Source: Candidatus Bathyarchaeota archaeon | GTDB taxonomy: Archaea; Thermoproteota; Bathyarchaeia; 40CM-2-53-6 | Direction of reading: 5' to 3' | DNA length: 64,000 bases | Assembly (NCBI GenBank): GCA_005888745.1 | Contig: VBBS01000032.1 | Span: 1-64,000, forward strand | Part shown: piece after piece, positions 50,601 to 59,040 of the stretch | Position numbering within the stretch: the stretch's first letter is position 1 | Layout: the number at the start of each line of letters is the position of its first letter | Notes under the pieces: model-generated | Database searches by the model: none | What the model saw: the letters and a program-made list of their open reading frames with translations, nothing else | What the model was told of the DNA's origin: nothing | Made by a program: the position numbers and the translations under genes

Positions 50601-51399
50601 CCTAGTCGCCGGAGGCGCGGAACCTGTTGCGGTCGTCGATCATCTCCAGTTTGGAGACCCTGGGAATCCTGAGGTCTACTGGACCTTCAAAGAGGCGATT
50701 CGAGCCTTATCCAATTATCTCAAAGCTTTGGGGGTCCCGTGTGTCGGCGGCAAGGTCAGCTTTTACAACGAAGACTCGATGAATCGCAAGGCGATCAAAC
50801 CGTCGCCTGTCATCGCCGCCTTGGGACTGGTAGAACCGAAGACCCCGAGGATTCTACAAGCCCTTAGAGAAGAGGGAGACGATCTCATCATCGTCGGCAG
50901 CACTACTGATGACTTGGGCGGGAGCGAATACTACGAACACATACACAAGCTCACAAGCGGTCAGGTCTCAAGGGTCAACTTGAAGAAAGAGAAGATACTC
51001 CTGCGATCTCTGTTGAGGATCCTGAGAAGCGGCCATGTAGAAAGTGCCCACGATATCTCGAAGGGCGGACTAGCCGTTGCCTTGGCCGAGATGTCTGTTC
51101 AAGGCCACAAAGGGGTAACCATTGACCTCGATCAGGTTCCTGACAAGACCAGCAGAATCGACAACCTGTTATTCTCAGAATCAAGATCACGATTTGTCCT
51201 TGAAACAAAACCCAAGAACGGCGCGCGGATAATCGGCTCCTTCAAACGGCTCGGAATACCTGCCGCAAGGGTTGGAAGTGTGACGGACAACGGGATCGAG
51301 TTTCTCTCGAACGGACAACCGATCATCACGATTCCTCTCGCTGAAGCTTCAAGGGCCTGGTCCGAAACAATCCCGCGGGCAATGGAGGCGACGCTATGA
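47680..51399 (+). CDS. purL: Phosphoribosylformylglycinamidine synthase PurL, with intein
   Basis: A 1239-residue precursor that splices to a 749-residue small-type PurL, the ATP-dependent FGAM synthase. Host motifs: EAQWSEHCSYKSSKP, HIESHNHPSAIDPYGGAATG, GVVRDILSLGTRP, the interrupted SDYGN/CIGVPTVGGE, then MKDLGGGGLSCGLSEIA, the second-half THDISKGGLA-like AHDISKGGLAVALAEM and LLFSESRSRFVLE. The intein (48166-49635) sits between Asn and Cys of the conserved YGNCIG motif. The gene overlaps its neighbours by four bases at both ends, so it is tightly coupled in the operon. Confidence 0.95.
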   Translation: MTRSVVAEPQGLSPLEVPKPNLTDEEIRYAVKKLHREPNEVEWAMLEAQWSEHCSYKSSKPLLKQLPSKGPRVLLGPGFDAGVVDIGDGWVVTLHIESHNHPSAIDPYGGAATGVGGVVRDILSLGTRPIALLDPLRFGSIESLHTRWLFDNVIRGISDYGNCVSGKDLVYFTNDDDFHISDFESFFYEYQNNGKCSLEFSNNHTVILKPKIELQVLSFDFRSKRATFHKVNRIYRMLAPKLLSVHTNLGRVVSVTPEHPMFVASNDGIITVKQASDIRIGDRIPILCDYPTRDELRNAHEIDVIKELTDRGQGAQLGIRPAKTSLRTVKKQLLPALRKVGVTSQQWCHYFKKKGGSHLPLNLFLKLEHLDPQSPLPRDKILLHSGRGRVNPIPAIIRVDSHFARLIGYFLSEGCIYDDKAANTSRLIWTFRKEEVDYIDDVCSILSQIGIRYSKRENSPSTVQVRVSSAILGFVFREVLKCGKDSYSMQIPALFYRVNRTLLFELLKGIIRGGGSLRSDSSNSISIRYATTSRLLFQQVLLLLHSMGYVASSRSTWTKKSTVPIYELEVYGMGQVRALANMFSPRLRSKAETRLGEYRVPRSARSRFKRHENFASVKVKKVEEVNGEFPVYNLEVDGTHNYVTTGGIITHNCIGVPTVGGEVEFDLSFERNCLVDVACVGLGRKDRLVLGEARNPGDLVYLVGGRTGRDGIRGASFASKTLTDKSDTERSAVQVPDPFTKKLIIEAILEAVEANIVQGMKDLGGGGLSCGLSEIAAKAGTGIEIDLNKIQTREPNMQPAEIMISESQERMVLLIREKDEGRLVNILEKWEVGYAKIGHVTNGLLLTIRRGDEVVAKVPAKFVAEAPLSPRSSKRPLYLDALAEVPAPTIPKDLGRTLVEMLSNPSIASKEWIYRQYDHEVGIRTIVKPGEADSALLRLPNKRSLALTTGGNSKQCYVDPYWGTVGVVSEALCNLVAGGAEPVAVVDHLQFGDPGNPEVYWTFKEAIRALSNYLKALGVPCVGGKVSFYNEDSMNRKAIKPSPVIAALGLVEPKTPRILQALREEGDDLIIVGSTTDDLGGSEYYEHIHKLTSGQVSRVNLKKEKILLRSLLRILRSGHVESAHDISKGGLAVALAEMSVQGHKGVTIDLDQVPDKTSRIDNLLFSESRSRFVLETKPKNGARIIGSFKRLGIPAARVGSVTDNGIEFLSNGQPIITIPLAEASRAWSETIPRAMEATL
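48166..49635 (+). mobile_element. Intein in PurL (490 residues)
   Basis: Residue 1 is Cys of CVSGKDLVYF (block A); block B is the VTPEHPMF region with the Thr-x-x-His; block F is VYNLEVDGTHNYVTTG; block G is IITHN, followed by Cys+1 of the host motif CIGVPT. All splicing residues are present. The central part is a LAGLIDADG-type homing endonuclease: block C LIGYFLSEGCIYDD and block E LLKGIIRGGGSLRSD, in which the second acidic position of the usual D-A-D-G is Gly. The nuclease is probably weakened or dead, but splicing should work. Confidence 0.95.
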
Positions 51400-52826
51400 A
51401 AGAACACTGCGGCGTCCTCGCCATATACTCGATGAAGAACCAGCCGGTCGCCGAGCGGATTGTCAAGGGCCTTGCAGCACTCCAACACCGGGGCCAAGAG
51501 TCGTGGGGCATAGCAGTACCCGGCGAGCCTATCCTCAAGGGGCTAGGCCTGATAGGCCAGGGCGCAGACGCTAACGCGAAAAAGATTCTCAGTTTCACCA
51601 GCAATCGCGGAATAGGGCACGTACGCTACTCGACTCGCGGACGGACGACACTGGAGAACGCGCATCCTCTCGACATTCGCGGTGAATTCGCCATCGCCCA
51701 GAACGGGACAATCGCGAACACGGAAGATCTCGAGCCCATAGTCCAGAGAGAATTTCCAATCCTAGGCTCGACAACAGACACGAAGCTCGCCGGATACCGT
51801 CTCCTCCAGCACTACCGTGCTGAACAGGATTGGACCCGTGCGTTTCACAAGCTGAGCAAAGAGCTGAGCGGCTCTTACAGCTTCGTCATCATAACCCACG
51901 ACGGCGAGGTCCTAGCCGCGAGGGATGAAGCAGGCTACAGACCGCTCTGTCTCGGATACGATCCTGAAACAGACACCCATATCGTTGCAAGCGAGAGCTG
52001 CGCTCTCACAGCGCTCCAGGCCAACTTTGTCCGGGATGTTCAGCCTGGCGAGCTTGTCAGCCTGACCAAAGACGGGCTCAAAATAACACGATTCGCGGAC
52101 GCGCCGCGCCACTACCACTGCCCCTTCGAGTACACCTACTTCGGTCATCCCAGCAGCAAGATCGACGACCACTACGTCTATGACGCACGACGAAAGCTAG
52201 GTAAGGTTCTTGCCCGGAAATATCCGTTCAAAGCCGATGTTGTCATTCCCGTCCCCGACTCCGCGAGGCCCGCAGCCCTCGGCTATTCCGAGGAGAGCGG
52301 GATACCCATGGAGGAGGGGTTGATGAAAGACCGCTATCGCAGAAAGGGAAGCCTCCGCAGCTTCATCGAACCAACAGCCAAGAGCCGGGAAGAGATCGTT
52401 CGCGAGATTATCACCATCAAACCCGTCGTCGATGGCAAAGACGTCATCGTGGTTGATGACAGCATCGTCCGCGGAACCAGCAGCAGAAACATTGTCCAAT
52501 CCCTCCGAGACGCGGGAGCAAAGAAAGTCTACATGGTCGTCACCTTCCCCCCAATCCGCCACCCGTGCTACATGGGGATCGACTTCCCGACGAGGGAAGA
52601 ATTGCTCGCGAACAAAGCAGACGGCGAAACGCTCAACATCGCTGAGCTCAACAGAAAAGTCGCCCGTGAAATTGGCGTCGACGGCCTCGGCTACAACGAC
52701 ATCAACGGTCTAAGCGAGGGAATAGGCCTCGCCAAGGACGAGATGTGTTTCGCCTGCGTCACCGGAGAATATCTCGGTCTAAAGAAAGATCCCGTGCTTC
52801 GGACACGGGAAGAAATGAAGGCCTAA
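51396..52826 (+). CDS. purF: Amidophosphoribosyltransferase PurF, glutaminase-competent paralogue
   Basis: A 476-residue PurF, the first committed step of purine synthesis (PRPP plus glutamine to phosphoribosylamine). The N-terminal Ntn glutaminase is intact: Cys5 after a four-residue propeptide (MKEHCGVLAIY), LQHRGQESWGIA, GHVRYSTRG and AQNGTIAN. The C-terminal phosphoribosyltransferase has the PRPP loop VIVVDDSIVRGTSS, but the usual RLKLNPV stretch before it reads ITIKPVVDGK. Cys in FACVTGEY recalls the FeS-type enzymes. It overlaps purL by four bases. A second PurF paralogue follows. Confidence 0.94.
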   Translation: MKEHCGVLAIYSMKNQPVAERIVKGLAALQHRGQESWGIAVPGEPILKGLGLIGQGADANAKKILSFTSNRGIGHVRYSTRGRTTLENAHPLDIRGEFAIAQNGTIANTEDLEPIVQREFPILGSTTDTKLAGYRLLQHYRAEQDWTRAFHKLSKELSGSYSFVIITHDGEVLAARDEAGYRPLCLGYDPETDTHIVASESCALTALQANFVRDVQPGELVSLTKDGLKITRFADAPRHYHCPFEYTYFGHPSSKIDDHYVYDARRKLGKVLARKYPFKADVVIPVPDSARPAALGYSEESGIPMEEGLMKDRYRRKGSLRSFIEPTAKSREEIVREIITIKPVVDGKDVIVVDDSIVRGTSSRNIVQSLRDAGAKKVYMVVTFPPIRHPCYMGIDFPTREELLANKADGETLNIAELNRKVAREIGVDGLGYNDINGLSEGIGLAKDEMCFACVTGEYLGLKKDPVLRTREEMKA

Positions 52827-52834
52827 CCCCAACA

Positions 52835-54133
52835 ATGCCAGGCCTAGTAGGCTTCTACACCTTCGGCGAAGGACGAGAAAACTGGGACGCATCCCACTTC
52901 ATCCACTACGGACTCAGCGCTCTCCAAGGACGAGGACAAGAATCCATCAGCCTAGCAGCGATTGGACCAGAAGGTACCCTACACACTCTCGGAGGAAAAG
53001 GCGACGTCGAGGAATTCTTCAGCAACAAGACAAGCGTTCCAAAAGGCTTCCTCGGAATCGGGCAAACCTCCTCCTACACTAATGACCATCTAGTTCACGT
53101 CAAAGCGCCCTACGAGCTGGTTCTCGCACTTGACGGCAAGACAGACCTCCACGAAAACCGCGGTGAAGCCAGCAAACTCTTCGCCCGACAACTCTCACAA
53201 CTCCTCCACAGCGAGAAGGAACCGCTCAAAGCAACTTCGATGCTCATCAACAAGATAGGAGGCGGATACTCCTTCGTCGCTCTCACCCACAAACAAGAAC
53301 TCATCAGTGGAAGAAACCCACTCGGCGTAAAACCACTCGAAACGGGGAGCGTTGGCTTCGACATTGCAGCCGTCGCATCAGAGACCTGTGCCCTTGACGT
53401 GATGGGCGTAGACCACACCGGACCCGTAGAGACGGGAGAAGTCATTATGTTCACTCCCGAGGATATCCGTGGGAATGCCCCTGCAGGTGAAGCGGGTAAC
53501 TTCTGCAGCTACGAATACGTCTACCTCGCAAGACTCGACAGCAAAGTCAACACTCTCCCGGTAGCCAGGGTTAGAAACAGCATTGGCAGAGAATTAGCCA
53601 AAGCTCACTCGGCGAAGGCTGACGTGGTAGTCGGCGTGCCTGAGACTGCGCTCCCGATTGCCAATGGATACAGTCAAGAGTCCGGTCTTCCGCAGGAATT
53701 TGGCTTCGTGCGGACCGGGGAGAACGTTCGTGCTGCTCTTGAGCCAGCGCAGAAAGAACGTCTCGTAGGAGTCCAGCTAAAGCTGAACCCTGTTAAGAGC
53801 GCAGTCGAAGGCAAGGATGTGGTTTTGGTTGACGATAGTGTCGTCAGAGGAAATACTCTACGAAACACCGTTCTCAATCTAAAACGCAACGGAGCACATC
53901 AAGTACACGTCAGAATCGGGAGCCCAGCACTTGTCTCGCCATGTCCATATGGAGTCGAGATTCCGCCCCGAGACGAGCTGATCTCCAGCTACCTGAACGA
54001 GAAAGAACTCGCGAGTCACGTCGGGGCTGACAGCGTATCGTTCATGACCGTTGAAGAACTCCAGCACGCCATCGGGCTCCCGAGACAGAATCTCTGCATG
54101 CGCTGCTTCGAGAACGGAGGCGTGACACGATGA
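52835..54133 (+). CDS. PurF paralogue lacking glutaminase catalytic residues
   Basis: A 432-residue protein homologous to PurF over its full length. It starts MPGLVGFYTF, so Pro replaces the nucleophile Cys (the frame also runs upstream, but inside the first purF). LQHRGQES is LQGRGQES, GHxRYST is GQTSSYTND (Arg lost), and the oxyanion Asn-Gly is Asp-Gly (ALDGKTD). The phosphoribosyltransferase half is good: QLKLNPVKSAVEGK and VVLVDDSVVRGNT. It is thus a glutaminase-dead PurF, placed right after the active one, perhaps as a partner subunit or a regulatory copy. Confidence 0.9.
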   Translation: MPGLVGFYTFGEGRENWDASHFIHYGLSALQGRGQESISLAAIGPEGTLHTLGGKGDVEEFFSNKTSVPKGFLGIGQTSSYTNDHLVHVKAPYELVLALDGKTDLHENRGEASKLFARQLSQLLHSEKEPLKATSMLINKIGGGYSFVALTHKQELISGRNPLGVKPLETGSVGFDIAAVASETCALDVMGVDHTGPVETGEVIMFTPEDIRGNAPAGEAGNFCSYEYVYLARLDSKVNTLPVARVRNSIGRELAKAHSAKADVVVGVPETALPIANGYSQESGLPQEFGFVRTGENVRAALEPAQKERLVGVQLKLNPVKSAVEGKDVVLVDDSVVRGNTLRNTVLNLKRNGAHQVHVRIGSPALVSPCPYGVEIPPRDELISSYLNEKELASHVGADSVSFMTVEELQHAIGLPRQNLCMRCFENGGVTR

Positions 54134-55662
54134 GAGTAATGGGGGTAGGCGGAGGGGCTCGCGAACACGCGATTGCCTGGAAGCTAAGTCTCAGCGATCA
54201 CAAACCCGAGATCTTCTGGATAGCTGAAAACCGGAACCCAGGAATTCACAAGATCTGTAAAGACAACCAGGGAGAACTTCGTACTGGCAGAACTACTGAC
54301 CCGAAGACGATTGTGAGATCTGCCAGGGGCTGGGGAGTAGATATGGTGGTAGTTGGACCCGAGGAGCCCGGCTTTCACGGCATACCAGATGCGCTTGAGA
54401 AGGAGGGCATTCCTTGTATCGGTGCTAGCCAAGATCTCTCGATCATAGAACGTTCGAAAGCAGACCTTCGACGTCTACAGTGGGAGAATAATCTTCCAGG
54501 CAAGCTTCTCTTTCGAACCTTCAAGAACGCACGAGAGGCCTCTGACTATATCAGGAAAAATATCGACGCGCAACCCTGGTTGCAGAATATTGTCATCAAG
54601 CCCGCTCGTCAATCCGGCGGAAAGGGTGTCAAACTGATCGAAGACCGCCTGGCTTATCTTCACGACGATAAAGCGAGTTTCAAAGAAGCCTACTTCGAAT
54701 CTCTCCAATCAAGCATGGCCGCCTACTCTGATATCGACGATAAGATTCTGGTTGAGGAAAAGGCATGGGGTCCTGAATACTCACTCCAATGCATCACAGA
54801 CGGCAAGACCGTTCTTGGCACTCCCCTCGTCCAGGACAACAAGAGCGCTCACGAATTCGACAGCGGACCGGAAACCGGCGGAATGGGCAGCATCTCAGGT
54901 CCCAGCATGACCCTCCCATTCATCACGAGCGATGAGTACGACAATTCGCTCAAGATCGTCGAGGGGATCGTTGAGGCAATCCAGAAGAAAACGGGCGAGT
55001 CCTACCATGGCATGGTTGGCGGGCAGATGATGCTCACAGAAAACGAGGGACCGACAATTATCGAAATGTACTCTCGACTCGGCGATCCTGAAGCTCTCAA
55101 CGTACTCGCGATGCTCAAGACAGACATCATCGACATCTTCCAAGCCATAGTTGAGCGGCGACTGTCAAAGCTGAAGCTCGAATTCACCAACGAGGACGCA
55201 GTGGTCGTGAAGGTCGTCGCTCCAAACGGCTATCCCGAAAAGAAAGACAAAGCCAAAGGCCACCCGGTCCAAGTCTTCGAGACAAACATCAAACGAAATG
55301 GCTGCTACCTTTTCTGGGGAAGCGCTGACCTCCAAGAAAACGGGGAAGTAGTCACAGGGGGCTCTCGTCTAAGCGCATTGATGGCAATGGATCACACCCT
55401 ACCTCCAGCCAGCGCTCGGATCGAGAAGACAATGTCGAGCATCCAGCTAACTGATGGGTGGGGACTCTATCATCGAAGCGACATAGGCTCAGAACAACTT
55501 CTCGCAAAGAGACACAACTCAGCGGATCGAGTCCGTCGGCTCTACAAGTACAAAGAGGAACACGGGGATCTTGGAAGAAGACTGGAATGGGTTCCAAAAG
55601 TCGGCAAGGTCGACCCTTCACAACTCTTGCTGAAAGAGATGCGTGGACCCGAAAAGGCCTAG
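54130..55662 (+). CDS. purD: Phosphoribosylamine-glycine ligase
   Basis: A 510-residue ATP-grasp GAR synthetase that joins glycine to phosphoribosylamine. Motifs: MRVMGVGGGAREHAIAWKL, VVVGPEEPGFHGIPDALEKEG, the ATP-grasp VIKPARQSGGKGVKL, ILVEEKAWGPEYSLQCITDG, SGPETGGMGSISGP and a GDPEALNVL metal/nucleotide loop. It is longer than most bacterial PurD (about 430), mainly through a C-terminal extension after about 440. The start overlaps the previous gene by four bases. Confidence 0.95.
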   Translation: MRVMGVGGGAREHAIAWKLSLSDHKPEIFWIAENRNPGIHKICKDNQGELRTGRTTDPKTIVRSARGWGVDMVVVGPEEPGFHGIPDALEKEGIPCIGASQDLSIIERSKADLRRLQWENNLPGKLLFRTFKNAREASDYIRKNIDAQPWLQNIVIKPARQSGGKGVKLIEDRLAYLHDDKASFKEAYFESLQSSMAAYSDIDDKILVEEKAWGPEYSLQCITDGKTVLGTPLVQDNKSAHEFDSGPETGGMGSISGPSMTLPFITSDEYDNSLKIVEGIVEAIQKKTGESYHGMVGGQMMLTENEGPTIIEMYSRLGDPEALNVLAMLKTDIIDIFQAIVERRLSKLKLEFTNEDAVVVKVVAPNGYPEKKDKAKGHPVQVFETNIKRNGCYLFWGSADLQENGEVVTGGSRLSALMAMDHTLPPASARIEKTMSSIQLTDGWGLYHRSDIGSEQLLAKRHNSADRVRRLYKYKEEHGDLGRRLEWVPKVGKVDPSQLLLKEMRGPEKA

Positions 55663-56290
55663 CTGGATGGTCCCTATTGGCGTGTTGGCGTCAGGCCGGG
55701 GTTCCAACCTTGAAGCTGTGCTAGACGCCGTCGACAATCGCTACCTCACCAAGTGTGAGGTCAAGATTGTAATCAGCAACCGACCCAACGCTCCAGCTCT
55801 CGAGATAGCAAAGAAACATCATGCTGAAACAATCACTCTAGACGACAAAGGTGTTCCAAAGAGAAACTGGGACTACGACCAGAAGACTATCGCCGCTCTC
55901 CAATCGCGCGGAGTGGCCCCGAAAACCGGGCTCATTGTACTGGCAGGCTATCTCCGGATCCTCAGCGAACAGTTCGTCGATCTCTATCCTCGCAGAATCA
56001 TAAACGTACACCCTGCGTTGCTTCCTTCCTTTCCCGGTATGGAAGCACAGAAGCAGGCTCTCGATCAAGGAGTCAAGGTTACTGGCTGCACCGTCCACTT
56101 TGTCGACAGGGAGGTCGACCATGGTCCCATAATTCTCCAAGCTCCAGTTGCGATCCGCGACGATGATACTGTTGAAACTCTTTCAGGCCGTATCCTTAGA
56201 GAAGAGCACCGGATTCTTCCCGAAGCACTCCGACTCCTCACAGAGGATCAGTTGAAGATGGATGGGAGGAGGGTTCTCTTCAAGACTTGA
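55643..56290 (+). CDS. purN: Phosphoribosylglycinamide formyltransferase
   Basis: A PurN of about 215 residues that transfers the formyl group of 10-formyl-THF to GAR. It begins PIGVLASGRGSNLEAVLDAV, then ISNRPNAPALEIAKKH, the catalytic LAGYLRILSEQFV-x-INVHPALLPSFPG with Asn-His, and the Asp of CTVHFVDREVDHGPII. Start GTG 55643 overlaps purD by 20 bases; ATG 55667 (MVPIGVLASG) fits the family better. The folate enzymes FolD and 5-formyl-THF cyclo-ligase follow. Confidence 0.95.
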   Translation: MDPKRPSWMVPIGVLASGRGSNLEAVLDAVDNRYLTKCEVKIVISNRPNAPALEIAKKHHAETITLDDKGVPKRNWDYDQKTIAALQSRGVAPKTGLIVLAGYLRILSEQFVDLYPRRIINVHPALLPSFPGMEAQKQALDQGVKVTGCTVHFVDREVDHGPIILQAPVAIRDDDTVETLSGRILREEHRILPEALRLLTEDQLKMDGRRVLFKT

Positions 56291-57147
56291 CAGCGATACT
56301 AATGGATGGAAAACTGGTGGCCGGTGAGATCAAGAAACGGGTCGCTCAACAAGTCCAACAATTGGAAAAACATGGCACTAAACCTCTCCTCGCCACAGTT
56401 CAAGTGGGTGACGACCCTGCCAGCGCCTCCTATCTCAAAGCCAAACACAAAGCCGCCGACGAGGTTGGGATAAGATCCGAGAGCCACCACCTGCCTGCTG
56501 ATACTTCCCAGGACAAGCTGGAGGCTTTGCTCGGCCAGCTCAACACTAACCCTAAGGTCAACGGAATACTCGTTCAGCTGCCATTGCCCCCAGGCTTCAA
56601 CCAGGAGAAAGTGACCGAGAGGGTCATCCCATACAAAGACGTTGATGGGTTGCACCCCATCAACGCGGGAAAACTGGCTTCGGGCTACGAGGAACTCGTT
56701 CCATGCACGCCAAAGGGCGTCATCAATCTCCTGAACTACTACAAGGTTCCAATCGCTGGATCAAGGGCAGTAGTCATTAACCGAAGCAATCTGGTGGGTA
56801 GACCCCTTGTTAATCTTCTCCTCAACAGAGACGCGACCGTTACCGTCTGCCACTCCAAGACACCCAACCTTTCAGGGATGACACGGACCGCTGATATTCT
56901 AGTCAGTGCCGTTGGGAAAGAAATCTTCCAGGTTCGCGCGGATCATGTGAAGCCTAACTCGGCTGTCGTCGACGTCGGATTAACAAGGGTCAATGGAAAA
57001 CTTCGGGGCGATGTGGATTTCGACAGGGTCAACAGGGTAGCCGGCTATATTACGCCTGTTCCGGGAGGCGTTGGACCTATGACGGTGGCCTGTCTGCTAG
57101 AGAACACGATACTGGCCTCAAGTATCCAGATTGGCTTGAAAGTTTGA
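56287..57147 (+). CDS. folD: Methylenetetrahydrofolate dehydrogenase/cyclohydrolase
   Basis: A 286-residue FolD that interconverts 5,10-methylene-THF and 10-formyl-THF with NADP, feeding PurN. Motifs: LATVQVGDDPASASYLKAKHKA with the catalytic Lys, ILVQLPLPPG, KDVDGLHPINAGKL, a C-TPKGV loop, the Rossmann VVINRSNLVGRPLVNLL and PVPGGVGPMTVACLL. The start is TTG, overlapping purN by four bases. FolD in an archaeal purine operon shows that this organism uses folate rather than only tetrahydromethanopterin for formyl transfer. Confidence 0.95.
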   Translation: MTAILMDGKLVAGEIKKRVAQQVQQLEKHGTKPLLATVQVGDDPASASYLKAKHKAADEVGIRSESHHLPADTSQDKLEALLGQLNTNPKVNGILVQLPLPPGFNQEKVTERVIPYKDVDGLHPINAGKLASGYEELVPCTPKGVINLLNYYKVPIAGSRAVVINRSNLVGRPLVNLLLNRDATVTVCHSKTPNLSGMTRTADILVSAVGKEIFQVRADHVKPNSAVVDVGLTRVNGKLRGDVDFDRVNRVAGYITPVPGGVGPMTVACLLENTILASSIQIGLKV

Positions 57148-57740
57148 CCGAAGCAAAGACTGCTGTCGAGAAAGAGCAATTCCGACGATACATTTTGCGA
57201 CTTAGAGAGCGACAGTCTATTCGAGACATTGAACAAAAGAGCATGGAGATCACGGATCAAGTTCTGCACCTACACGAGTATGTCCGGGCGAGAGGTATTG
57301 CCTGCTATGTCAACAAGGACAGTGAAGTTGCTACTCGTCCGCTGATTCGGAAAGCCCTGGATAGCAGCAAGCGGGTTCTCATCCCGGTTGTAAAGAAAGG
57401 AGACATTGATCTCTTCTTCTCCGAGATCAAAGACCTCGGGAAGGAGCTCGCGCCTGGAAGCTTCAACATTCCCGAGCCCAAGCCGGAGTTTCTAAGGCCC
57501 GAGACCCTGGATGCAGTCGACGTAATGTTCGTTCCCGGGATAGTATGGGACAAAGAGGGGTATCGCCTCGGCTGGGGCAGAGGATACTTCGACCGCGTTC
57601 TCAAAACGCTTCCAGAACACGTTCGCTCGATCGGTCTCTCGTTCAATCTACAGCTCGTTAGTCGTGTTCCTCGGGATCAATTTGATTTACCAGTGAACAC
57701 GGTAGTGACTGAATCCCGCGTTGTGCGGTGTCACACTTGA
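57144..57740 (+). CDS. 5-formyltetrahydrofolate cyclo-ligase family protein
   Basis: A 198-residue MTHFS/YgfA homologue, which converts 5-formyl-THF to 5,10-methenyl-THF. Features are the N-terminal FRRYILRLRERQSIRDIEQKS, RPLIRKALDSSKRVLIPVV, an IPEPKPEF proline motif and the DVMFVPGIVWDKEGYRLGWGRGYFDR ATP/folate loop. TTG 57144 overlaps folD by four bases. It rescues the dead-end folate made by purine formyl transfer. Archaeal members sometimes act on methanopterins, so the exact substrate is open. Confidence 0.9.
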   Translation: MTEAKTAVEKEQFRRYILRLRERQSIRDIEQKSMEITDQVLHLHEYVRARGIACYVNKDSEVATRPLIRKALDSSKRVLIPVVKKGDIDLFFSEIKDLGKELAPGSFNIPEPKPEFLRPETLDAVDVMFVPGIVWDKEGYRLGWGRGYFDRVLKTLPEHVRSIGLSFNLQLVSRVPRDQFDLPVNTVVTESRVVRCHT

Positions 57741-58171
57741 CCAGAAGCGTCAGCATACTCATGGGTTCCGAGAGCGACCGGGAGATCGCTAAGAAGGCCG
57801 AGACCGTATTTGAGAAGCTTAGTATTCCTTTCGAGACGAAGGTTCTCTCAAGCCACCGCGATCACAAAGAGCTTGACAGGTACGTCGAGGCCTCGAAGTC
57901 TGATGTTTTCATTGCCATAGCGGGGCTCAGCGCGGCTCTACCGGGCTTCGTAGCGTCCCTGACCAGCAAGCCGGTAATTGGGGTTCCTGTCTCAGGTAAA
58001 CTCAATCTCGATTCTATCCTGTCGATAGTTCAGCTTCCATCAGGCGTTCCAGTCGGGACTGTAGGCCTGGACAATGGAACGAACGCGGCACTCTTGGCCG
58101 CTGAGATTCTGGCGCTCTCCGACTCAGAGCTCGCAAAGAATCTCCAACAATACCGTGGTGGACGTTCTTAG
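57728..58171 (+). CDS. purE: 5-(carboxyamino)imidazole ribonucleotide mutase PurE
   Basis: A 147-residue PurE. Motifs are ILMGSESDREIAKKAETVFEKLSIPFETKVLSSHRDH and IAIAGLSAALPGFVASLTSKPVIGVPV. No purK gene is in the operon, so it may be the class II form that uses CO2 and AIR directly, or PurK may be elsewhere. The GTG at 57728 overlaps the previous gene by 13 bases; TTG 57737 gives a four-base overlap and a more usual N-terminus. It ends immediately before purC. Confidence 0.93.
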   Translation: MSHLTRSVSILMGSESDREIAKKAETVFEKLSIPFETKVLSSHRDHKELDRYVEASKSDVFIAIAGLSAALPGFVASLTSKPVIGVPVSGKLNLDSILSIVQLPSGVPVGTVGLDNGTNAALLAAEILALSDSELAKNLQQYRGGRS

Positions 58172-59038
58172 ATGCAGGAACACGTTAGCGAGCTCGAGAA
58201 CGAATTGTCGTCAATGCCGTTCAAGCGTGGTAAGGTGAAGGATATCTACGAACTCGACAGCGAGCGACTCTTGTTCGTTTTCACCGAAAGAGTCTCTGCC
58301 TATGATATTGTCCTTCCCTCAACCATTCCTCGGAAAGGGGAAGTGCTATGCAAGCTGGCGGCCTACTGGTTCAACTATCTGAAAGTCCCCCATCATATGG
58401 TCCGAGTGGAGAACCCGAACCGGATGGTTGTCCGGAAGCTGAAGATGATTCCAGTAGAGTGCGTTGTCCGAGGTTATCTCTATGGTAGTCTCTTCGAAAG
58501 GCTTGTCAAGGGAGACGTCAACCTACCGGTAAAGCCGATCAACGCCGTCAAGCTTCCTGAACCGTACTTCGATCCAACCACCAAGTCTGACCTGAAGGAT
58601 GAGCCTGTCACGGTTGATCAGATTGTGGATGAAGGCTGGTTGGACACGCAAGAGATCAATACCCTCAAAGATAGTAGTGTCAACATCTACAAGAAAATGT
58701 TCGAACGTGCGGACAAGGCCGGCTTCATCCTCGCTGATCTCAAACTAGAGTTTGGTTTCGACGAAGAAAGTAACATCGTACTGGCGGACTCGATTGGTCC
58801 CGACGAGTTCCGGCTCTGGCCGAAAGAGAACTATTCCCCAGGCAAGAATCAGGAGAGCTATGATAAGCAGTTGATCCGTGACTGGCTTTCCAAGGCTGGT
58901 TACAAGAAGATCCTTGATGAGGCGCGGAAAGCTGGACAGCCAACTCCTAGACCGCCTGATCTTCCCGAGGATTTGATCGATGAGACGAGTAAGCGGTATG
59001 TTATCGCTTATGAGCGCTTGACGGGATTGAAGCTCTAG
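58172..59038 (+). CDS. purC: SAICAR synthetase
   Basis: A 288-residue PurC that joins aspartate to CAIR using ATP. It has KRGKVKDIYELDSERLLFVFTERVSAYDIVLP, IPRKGEVLCKLAAYWF, VVRGYLYGSLFERL, FIL-x-DLKLEFGFDEE and LADSIGPDEFRLWPKENYSPGKNQESYDKQ. The ATG directly follows the purE stop codon. The C-terminus (PRPPDLPEDLIDETSKRYVIAYERLTG) is intact. Confidence 0.95.
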   Translation: MQEHVSELENELSSMPFKRGKVKDIYELDSERLLFVFTERVSAYDIVLPSTIPRKGEVLCKLAAYWFNYLKVPHHMVRVENPNRMVVRKLKMIPVECVVRGYLYGSLFERLVKGDVNLPVKPINAVKLPEPYFDPTTKSDLKDEPVTVDQIVDEGWLDTQEINTLKDSSVNIYKKMFERADKAGFILADLKLEFGFDEESNIVLADSIGPDEFRLWPKENYSPGKNQESYDKQLIRDWLSKAGYKKILDEARKAGQPTPRPPDLPEDLIDETSKRYVIAYERLTGLKL

Positions 59039-59040
59039 GC

